The position numbers were made by a program, and so were the translations under genes. The notes under the pieces are model-generated. The model saw nothing but the letters and a program-made list of their open reading frames with translations. It was not told the DNA's origin and searched no databases. Positions 56,189 to 64,000 of a DNA stretch of 64,000 nucleotides are shown here, one piece after another (within the stretch, counting starts at the first letter, position 1; each line of letters begins with the position of its first letter). Source of the stretch: Bacteroides sp. 43_108 (GTDB lineage Bacteria > Bacteroidota > Bacteroidia > Bacteroidales > Bacteroidaceae); assembly GCA_001915545.1 (NCBI GenBank), contig MNQS01000120.1:19152-83151 (forward strand), written 5' to 3'.

Positions 56189-57003
56189 TCAAAAAACTAT
56201 GGCCATGCTATACCCCAAGCCGTTATTACTGTAATCATAGAAAGGTGCAGATACAACAGTAGGAGCATTTTTGCCTTTAATTTTGAATATCTTACGATTC
56301 AGAGGCAACAACCAATAACCGATACGTGCACTCAAAATTCCTACACCGGCACCAGCAATTACATCATTAAGCCAATGCCTGTCATTATAAAGACGCAAAA
56401 AGCCACACCGCAAGCAACAGCATAAGCACCTGCTCCATAAGCATTGCCATATTCTATGCGAACAAGTTCTGCACCTGTAAATGCAGTAGCAGTGTGTCCT
56501 GAAGGAAATGAGTTACGCGCTGAAGAATCCGGACGCTTTTCGCGAACTGTATACTTGACAGAGTTGACTATTGCTGTCATGACAAGATATGAAGTTGCAG
56601 CGGCCGCAATACGTTCACCAAAAGAATGTTTTGCCTTTACCCCCAATTTACCTAAACCGAGATGAGCGGCAACTGGAAGATACTGCATGTAATCGTCTGC
56701 ATGGAAATAGCAGTCTTTTCTCATATCTGCAAGTCCGTCCTTCACATCTTCCTTTATATTATTCATCCAACCGTTGCAAACTCCGAATGCTCCAACAGCG
56801 ACGAGAGATGCAGGAAGAATCAAACGTTTAGGCTTAAATTTATAATCTGTTGTCGAAATCTCAGAAGTACTTGTTTCTATTGCTACCGTGTCATAAACAA
56901 CAGAATCAGCAACATTCAAGGTATCGCGTGTTTGTCCATAAACATGCAAACATCCACCCACAGTTTCAAAAAACACGAGCATAAAAGCAAAAATAAATTT
57001 CAT
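56189..57003 (-). pseudogene. PAP2-family phosphatase, frameshifted
   Basis: A PAP2 (phosphatidic acid phosphatase 2) protein, likely membrane-bound and acting on lipid phosphates such as undecaprenyl pyrophosphate, split by a frameshift. The first frame (57003 to 56359) starts MKFIFAFMLVFFETVGGCLHV and has KYTVREKRP and SFPSGHTATAF, then runs out of frame. The third motif, RLYNDRHWLNDV, is in the next frame (56413 to 56189). The two join if the A run at 56397-56401 had one more base (six T instead of five on the coding strand). Restored it would be about 270 residues with all three PAP2 motifs. It may be a sequencing error or a true mutation. ATG 57003 was preferred over GTG 57012. Confidence 0.8.
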
Positions 57004-57012
57004 CTTTTCCAC

Positions 57013-57675
57013 TATAAAATATTAATAAAAACCAATGGACATAACACGGCACATCAATAATGGAAAAGTCAAATTAGACATTGCATACTGCAAATTACCA
57101 TACGCATAAAACAATATACGTACAGCTTACATATACACAAATGCCTTGTGCATTTCCTCGGATAAATAGAAACATTGGTCGTTTTTCTATAAAAGAAATG
57201 CCGTCAAGCCATCATCTAAATATATAACATACAAAACACTTAATTGGTATATTTATATCATAGGCATTTCGTTTTTTAAGATAAAATAACAAAGGCGTAC
57301 CCATAAACATTTCCGTTTTATAGAAGGTACGACCAAGTAACCCTTATCCGAACAGAAACATCTATGAATACACCTATACGGATATATTCACAAAGCAATT
57401 TCTTTCGGATAGTTTATTGGTCGATTTTTCTATAAAAGAAATACTATGTAAATACAATCTTATATATTTATTCCTCTTTCTGAATACTTATAAATAGAAC
57501 TCTATTTGTGATGCAAAATTAAGAAAAACGAGCTATTGTACAAAAACATAAAAGCCATTACACGTTCATAGATACCAAAAAGTTCATAAAACATACCAAT
57601 TGAACAATCGTCTAATCGATTATATATAACAAAAGGCATACTAAAAGCCTTATAAAGCATACACATTGGCAAATT
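57013..57675. promoter_or_regulatory. non-coding gap with three copies of a TTGGTCG-CTATAAAA motif
   Basis: No gene is seen in these 660 AT-rich bases. A motif TTGGTCG, 5-6 bases, CTATAAAA occurs at 57175-57199 and 57417-57442 in forward orientation (both extended by GAAAT) and at 57316-57336 in reverse orientation. It lies upstream of the PAP2 gene and downstream of an MG2-like copy. It could be an operator, a promoter part or a small repeat; none of these is shown. Confidence 0.5.
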
Positions 57676-60364
57676 TCAATTGCTCAAAGCACATCCGTCA
57701 TCTGTTATGCACTCTGCCGAAATATACATTTCACGGCAGGTGGAATTATTGTAGAATTCAACTGTTGCACGGCCGTTCTTGTCTGTCCTGACCGAAGGAG
57801 CCCAGAAGATTGTACGACGGAAATCGTCCATAGGAGGAAGAATCGAATAATCCTTCATTTCGAAGGTTTTAGGGATGTTATACCCTTGAAAATAAGTTCT
57901 ACGTACACCTTTCTTTTTATAACGGCTTGCATGATTAGTATACACAAATACTGTGACAGGCTTCACCCTGTCTAGTACATTCAAATTCACATACTTCCTG
58001 CATTCAGAAACATCCTCCGATATATAAACACTCTTCACTTCGTCCAGAAGTACAGGCATATCAGATGTAGAATTCTTAGCCCCCATGTTCCAGGCGACAA
58101 TCTCAAATTTATCAGTGAATTTAGGCATATTCGTCAAAGCAAAATACCTGTTGTCCACTACCCATACGACAGGTTTGTTCTTATATCCCAAACCGTCATT
58201 GTATATCTTATAAGGCCTGCTGATGATACTTTCATCCTCAACCGGATCATGAAGCGCACTGGTATACTTTTCCTCTTCTGGTTTGACGACAGGTCTACCG
58301 TCTGTAAGCCTGTCATAATTATGAAGATCCTTTATGAGCACTTCTATCTGTTCATCAAGCTTTATAGCATCCATGATAGTGTCCAGATTGTTCTTGCCGT
58401 CTTCAAATGTATCATAATACACCTGGCGGGGCATTCCGTCAAAAAACTCGTTGCGCTCCATAAGCCATTTCTGAAACTCGGGAACATCACCTCCTGAATC
58501 AACTATCTGAGCACACTCCTTCTCACAGTCATAATAAAGCTTTGAGGTCGAACGTCCGTACGACTCGCTCTCCCACCATTTGCGGGCATCATCATAAGGA
58601 CGCCTGCCTTCAACACTCAAATCGGGCAAGATTTTGGAACTATCGCCTGCAAGAACACTAATACTGTCATATTCAGGCACAGTTCCAGATTTTGTTAGAA
58701 GATTAGCGTCTGGCGGAGAAATGAGTTCTGTCTCTGAATAAGCGAAAGCCCGCTTCTCTTTTGGAGAAAAACTGCGGTCTATACCTATACTATATCTACT
58801 CTCCTTATCTTTTCCGGCTTGAAGTATAAGATTCCATCTGCCGAAACAATCAGGAAGACTGAAAGAATAATATCCTGTACTGTCTGAAACGGTATGTCCG
58901 CGCAGGACCTGACCGGCACTGTTGTACAGAACCGCATCAATATTCACACCATCCACTTTTGCCTTTTTGGAAGTCGGATATAGAGAACCGCTCAGATACA
59001 TGCCGTCCTCACACAATTCTGATATTTTGAATGGAGTCTGCCCTGACATGACTTTCCAATCATACCGACGCCAGCCCTGAACCATCATCAGAAGATCCTG
59101 TGCAACACGATGTTCGGCATCGTCGCTTTCAACATAATATCCGGCATTTTCTATATATCCCCTCACCTCCGAGGATAGCAGTTTCCATTGACGCACTCCA
59201 AGAGTATTTCCGCCAGTCATAGTCTCAGCATCTATCGCCGAAAGCGAAATCTCAGTATCAGGTCTGGCAAACACATCAAGAGACACAAGCCCGCAAGGTT
59301 GAAGATTGGAAGAAGACGACACAACACGTATACTGTCCTGTTCAGACAATTCATGCAGCACAAACAAAAGGCGGTCCGCAAGTATACGTCCAGAGGCATC
59401 GTAGACCATCAGTTCGCTTACACCCTCAGGCATAGACTGTCTGCTGAAACGGAAACGCGACGGTTCCTTGCCGGCCGTAAAGCTATGGAAGGCGATAATG
59501 CCACCATTATGCATTATGGTAAAACCAAAATCTTTTCCATACATGTCACTGCTGAACGAAGCTTCGACATTTACCATCTCCGTATTTGTCGACACGACAC
59601 GAAAAGCACAACCGCTTTTCTCAGGCTCAGGAAGAGACCTGCTGAAGGAAACACCACTGCTGTCCTGCATTTCAAGACTAAGCCCTGCTATGCCGTTGCA
59701 TACAAATACTCCCCTACCGGAATGAACTGTCTCTACCTGACAGACCGTATCACCGTCTGCAGAAAGCAAAACTCCGGAACAAGCAAGAGGTCGACCGTAT
59801 TCATCTGTAACCTGAAAAGCTACACGATTCACCAGTCCTTCAACAAAATGTCCTCCTTCCGGATAAATACCTATATTATAATCAGACGATTTATCTTCCT
59901 TAGTATCGCGCATGTCTGGCAAACGTTTCAGACCAGTATTATCATCCATGCTTCTATTGGAATAATCACCTTCATGTCTAGGACGTCCAAAAATCGGGAA
60001 TACCCTGGAGAAACAGGCCTCTTCTCCCCAATTGGTCATCCATCTTGTGTATGCACGTATCTCGTAGAAACCGCTAGTAAGGACATTGTCCAGCTTTATA
60101 TCGCCGGCGCCGAGACCGTTCTCCAGACGTATCTTCCTTGTATCAGTCGAGGGAACAGTCGACCACATAAGCCTTGAAACGCACGGTCTCGCCTATGAAG
60201 TAGCCAGTGTTGTCGAAATGAAGGTAGGCCTTCTCCTGGGGATAGGCACGGTTGAAAGCATCTATCATCGAAGGATAGCGCAGAAGGGACAGGCTGTCGT
60301 TCTGACTGAAAGAAGGCAATGACAAAAACAGCACAGACAAAATAGAAAATAATATTCTAAACAT
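57676..60364 (-). pseudogene. MG2-like exported protein, copy 1, frame broken near 60145
   Basis: A large exported protein with an alpha-2-macroglobulin-type MG2 start: signal peptide MFRILFSILSVLFLSLPSFS, then KAYLHFDNTGYFIGETVRFKAYVV. The frame ends at CSLD, then reopens 57676-60168 for the remaining 830 residues. Compared with copy 2, about 62 bp (21 codons less 1 base) are missing at the break near 60145, so the frame shifts. The end YNNSTCREMYISAECITDDG is nearly the same in all copies, while the middle differs. Copies 1 and 2 are 37 bases apart. The role is unknown; in other Bacteroidetes, such proteins are thought to be in the periplasm or on the surface. Confidence 0.72.
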
Positions 60365-60401
60365 AGGCCTAACATAAATTACAAATACATAATCCCAAAA
60401 T

Positions 60402-63046
60402 CTAATTGCTCAAAGCACACCCGTCATCTGTTATGCACTCGGCAGATATGTACATTTCACGGCAGGTGGAATTGTTGTAGAACTCAACAGTTGCACAGCC
60501 GTTATTATCTGTTTTGACTGACGGAGCCCAAAAGATGGTACGGCGGAAATCGTCCATGGGAGGAAGAACGGAATAGTCTTCCATCTTGAATGCTTCAGGA
60601 ACGTTGTAGCCCTGGAAATAGGTACGGCGGGCACCTTTGGCCTTCTTAAATAAACTGTGATGCACATATACAAATACCGATACTGGACGCAGTTCTTCAA
60701 GACCAGCCACCATTATAAGATTCTTATACATATTCATATCTTCAGATATGTATACAGACTTTGCTTCATCAAGTAAATCAGGTATATCTATAGCTCGACT
60801 AAGCATAAATTCATGAAGTACGGTAAAAGTCCTTTTTAGTTCACCAATACCTGTCATACAACAATAATGGTTTCCTATAAACCATATTATGGGGCGTCCT
60901 TTATAAGTCATACCATCTCTATAGACACGATATTTGGAATCAAATACACCAATATCTGCTGATTCTGGTTCTTTATATGAATTTCCTCCGAGCTCTTCAT
61001 TTTCACTAACCTCATAAAAGCCATGTGCTTTGCGTTTAGGAGAATCATCACCAGGATTCCATTCATGATTGATGTAAGGTTCACCCTCAAAAAACGGATT
61101 CCTTTCCTTCAACCAATAAAGGAAAGACGGCATTTCTTCACCAGAGTCGGCTATACGGTCGGCCTCACGGTCGCAGTCGTAGTAGAGTACGGCTGTACGG
61201 CGACCCACGCTCTCGCTCTCCCATGCGGCACGGGCGTTGTCGTAGACACGATGCCCCTTCACCTTTACTTCTGGAATCAGCCTGGCCTTGCCGTCAACGT
61301 GGTAGACAGTATCTGCATCTCGCCATACGGGACGGAGATTGCCTTCGGGAAGTGCACGTTCCGTACATTCCTTTGGGGAAAGAGGAAGAACGGGAGGACT
61401 GAAGTGGCGGTCTATGCTCACACGGCATCCGAAGTCGGAAGAACCCTTAGAGGCATTGTAGATGAGCGTCCAGGGACCGTTCATGTCGGGAAGGCTGAAG
61501 CTGTAGGAACCCGTGCTGTCGAGCATCTGGCTGCCGTCGAGATGGTGTCCGAGACTGTCATAGAGGACTGCACGAAGGGACACGCCGTCGGTCGTCGCAC
61601 GTTTCTTCGATGGATAGACCCTGCCGGAAAGGTAGAGGCCGTCTTCCTGGGGATGGCGTATGTTGAAGCTGTCGAGACCGCACATCTCGCGCCAGCTGTA
61701 GCGCCTCCAGCCCTGGACGAGCATCAGAAGATCCGAGGCCGCACGGTGGGGAAGATCGGAGCTCTCAACGTAGTAGTCGGCATTTGGAATATATCCGCGG
61801 AGATCGGAAGAAAGAAGGAGCCAGCTGCGGACGCCACCGGAAGGACCTGTGCACATCGTAGAGACGTCGCAGGCCGTAAGGGAAAGTTCTGTATCGGGAC
61901 GGGTGGTTATGTCCAGACGGACCTTGCCGCAGGGAGACAGAACAGATGTTGAAGGGACTATGGATATGCTGTCGGAAACAGACTGTTCGTGGATTACGAA
62001 TATCATGCGGCTGGAGAGGATGCGGCCGGATGCATCGTAGACAACTATCTCGCTAACGCCTTCGGGAAGATCCGAACGCCTGAGCGTGAAAAGGCTCGGA
62101 CGTCTGCCCAACCTGTAGATGCCCGAACCGACAACATAACCGCTGTGGAGGACGTTCATGCCAACCGTTGTGCCTATATAGGAACCAGTACCGGTGATTC
62201 CGCCGATGATGCGTTCTGGAGAAGAAACTGCATCGACAGAAAGAGCACAGCCTTCGGCCTCTGAAGCAGGAAGCTCGTAGCCCGGACGAGGCGCATGCCA
62301 TCGCTTGGAGGGGTGATGCGGAAAAGACCGCGGCCCTCTGGACCGCAGACAAAAGAGGTAAGGGTGTCGCCGTCGGACGAAAGGACGCTGCCACGGATGC
62401 TGTCGGTGAACTCCTTGCCGGTGATGTCGACGGCAACGGTAGTCTCAACACCGTCAATTAGACGACCGCCCTCTGGATAGAAACCGACCTTGACAGGAGA
62501 GGAGAAGAGAGGGGTCTTAAGAGTATCCCTATAATCTGGAAGGCGCCAAACGCCGCTCTTCTCGTCGATGATTTTGCGAGAGTAGTCGCCTTCCTTCTCA
62601 GGACGGCGGAAAATCGGGAATACCCTGGAGAAACAGGCCTCTTCTCCCCAATTGGTCATCCATCTTGTGTATGCACGGATCTCGTAGAAACCGCTCGTAA
62701 GGACATTGTCCAGCTTTATATCGCCGGCACCGAGGCCGTTCTCCAGACGGACCTTGCGTGTTTCAAGCACATCACCTCCAGGACTTACAAGCTCAACGTA
62801 GAGGACACTGCTCAGACGACTGAGACTGTCGAGGGAACAGTCGACCACATAGGCCTTGAAGCGCACGGTCTCGCCTATGAAGTAGCCAGTATTGTCGAAA
62901 TGAAGATATGCCTTCTCCTGAGGATAGGCACGGTTGAAGACATCTATCATCGAAGGATAGCGCAGAAGGGACAGGCTGTCATTCTGGCTGAAAGAAGACT
63001 GCAACGAAAGCACAAACAACAATATCGGCAATATTATTCTTAACAT
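60402..63046 (-). pseudogene. MG2-like exported protein, copy 2, frame broken near 62290
   Basis: The longest complete copy. The signal peptide is MLRIILPILLFVLSLQSSFS, then the shared MG2 start. The N-terminal frame runs to 62174 but leaves the family sequence near 62280-62300, where the homologous reading (YELPASEAEGC) continues in another frame that stays open to 60402. A one-base loss or equivalent change near this point would explain it. The joined protein would have about 880 residues. A central region (about 450-550) carries the fixed spacing LLMLVQGWRRYSWREMCG also seen in copy 1. The C-terminus is almost the same as copies 1 and 3. A Plug-like segment (RLIPEVKVKGHRVYDNA) precedes the terminal third. 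Confidence 0.72.
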
Positions 63047-63091
63047 AAGCTTGACTCAATATATTCAAAATCTTTTCAAAGCAAGTATATT

Positions 63092-64000
63092 TCAATTGCT
63101 CAAAGCACACCCGTCATCTGTTATGCACTCAGCAGATATGTACATCTCGCGACAGGTGGAATTATTGTAGAATTCAACTGTTGCACGGCCGTTCTTATCT
63201 GTCTTGACCGAAGGAGTCCAGAAGATGGTACGGCGGAAATCGTCCATTGGAGGAAGAACGGAATAGTCTTCCATCTTGAATGTTTCAGGGACATTGTAGC
63301 CCTGGAAATAGGTACGGCGGGCACCTTTGGCCTTCTTAAAGAAACTGTGATGCACATACACAAATACCTGAACAGGCCTCAGGTTTTCCAGGCCACCCAC
63401 CATTATAAGATTCTTATACATATTCATATCTTCTGATATATATACAGACTTTGCTTCATCGAGAAAATCGGGAATATCTACAGCCTGACTAAACATGAAA
63501 TCATGAAGTACTTTAAAAGAAAACCTCCGTTCACCCACACCTGTCATACAACAATAATGATTGCCTATAAACCACATTATAGGACGTCCTTTATAAGCAA
63601 GACCATCTCTATAAACACGGTACTTGGCATTTATGACATTTACATCAACTGAATCCGGCCTTTTATAAGGACCACTATTGTCTGGATTATCATCATCTGG
63701 AGTCCAGCTGTGATTGATATAAGGTTCACCCTCAAAAAGAGGATTTCTATCCTTCAACCAATAAAGGAAAGACGGCATTTCTTCACCGGAATCGGCTATG
63801 CGGTCAGCCTCACGGTCGCAGTCGTAGTAGAGTACGGCAGTACGGCGCCCCACGCTCTCGCTCTCCCAGGCGGCACGGGCGTTGTCATAGACACGGTGCC
63901 CTTGACCTTTACTTCAGGAATCAGTCTGGCCTTGCCGTCAACGTGGTAGACAGTATCTGCGTCGCGCCATACGGGACGGAGATTGCCTTCGGGAAGTGCA
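63092..64000 (-). pseudogene. MG2-like exported protein, copy 3, C-terminal part
   Basis: The C-terminal third of a third tandem copy; the rest lies beyond the window edge. It is open from 63853 to 63092 (253 residues) and matches copy 2 closely (GRRTAVLYYDCDREADRIAD at its start). Upstream, near 63899-63901, a C run has three bases where copy 2 has four, so the frame changes; past that point the copy 2 frame resumes to the window end. This copy and copy 2 are 45 bases apart. The three copies are probably co-transcribed. Confidence 0.72.

Noticed and set aside
61023..61952. Plus-strand frame of 309 codons within MG2-like copy 2
   Set aside because: Opposite a well-matched family coding frame; no recognised domain.

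Overview
The window looks like chromosome of a Bacteroidales bacterium, most likely Prevotella-like. The support is the MurF-alanine racemase fusion, GSCFA protein, UppS-BamA-OmpH-MurI synteny, secreted proteins with type IX-like tails, and many -7 boxes of the form TAnnTTTG instead of -10 hexamers. No rRNA, tRNA, CRISPR array or intact transposase gene was seen.

Layout. 1-6041: potassium uptake and isoprenoid genes (trkA, dxs) facing a GSCFA gene and murF-alr. 6149-10755: a lipoprotein, a membrane acyltransferase, a family 2 glycosyltransferase and a membrane-bound AraC regulator. 10890-13275: a 2.4 kb array of about 155-bp palindrome-ended elements with a small GIY-YIG nuclease gene inside it. 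13315-18279: a polysaccharide locus on the minus strand (LicD-type transferase, cytidylyltransferase, two glycosyltransferases, flippase). 18501-24960: a two-propeller GH43 enzyme, a NYN-domain gene with a structured leader, and a GH31 enzyme. 25340-29626: pyrE, an SRPBCC protein, argH, an aldo/keto reductase and a zinc-ribbon lipoprotein, probably one transcript. 29870-33938: pckA, then groES-groEL. 34340-37963: a large GH51 arabinofuranosidase. 38055-47263: nine minus-strand genes, mostly for envelope building (DUF6242, DUF6089, uppS, bamA, three OmpH/Skp paralogues, murI, CPBP protease), with an intrinsic terminator between the second and third OmpH genes. 47496-56090: a secreted BNR-propeller protein, an acyltransferase, a C10 cysteine protease, ribD and an outer-membrane barrel. 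56189-64000: a frameshifted PAP2 phosphatase and at least three tandem copies of a large exported MG2-like protein, each with a broken frame.

The window mixes core metabolism with envelope assembly and plant hemicellulose use (GH43, GH31 and GH51, with no SusC/SusD pair here). The main points for a second look are the GIY-YIG nuclease inside the palindromic array, the attenuator-like leader of the NYN gene, and the tandem MG2-like paralogues, which have near-identical ends, divergent middles and disrupted frames.
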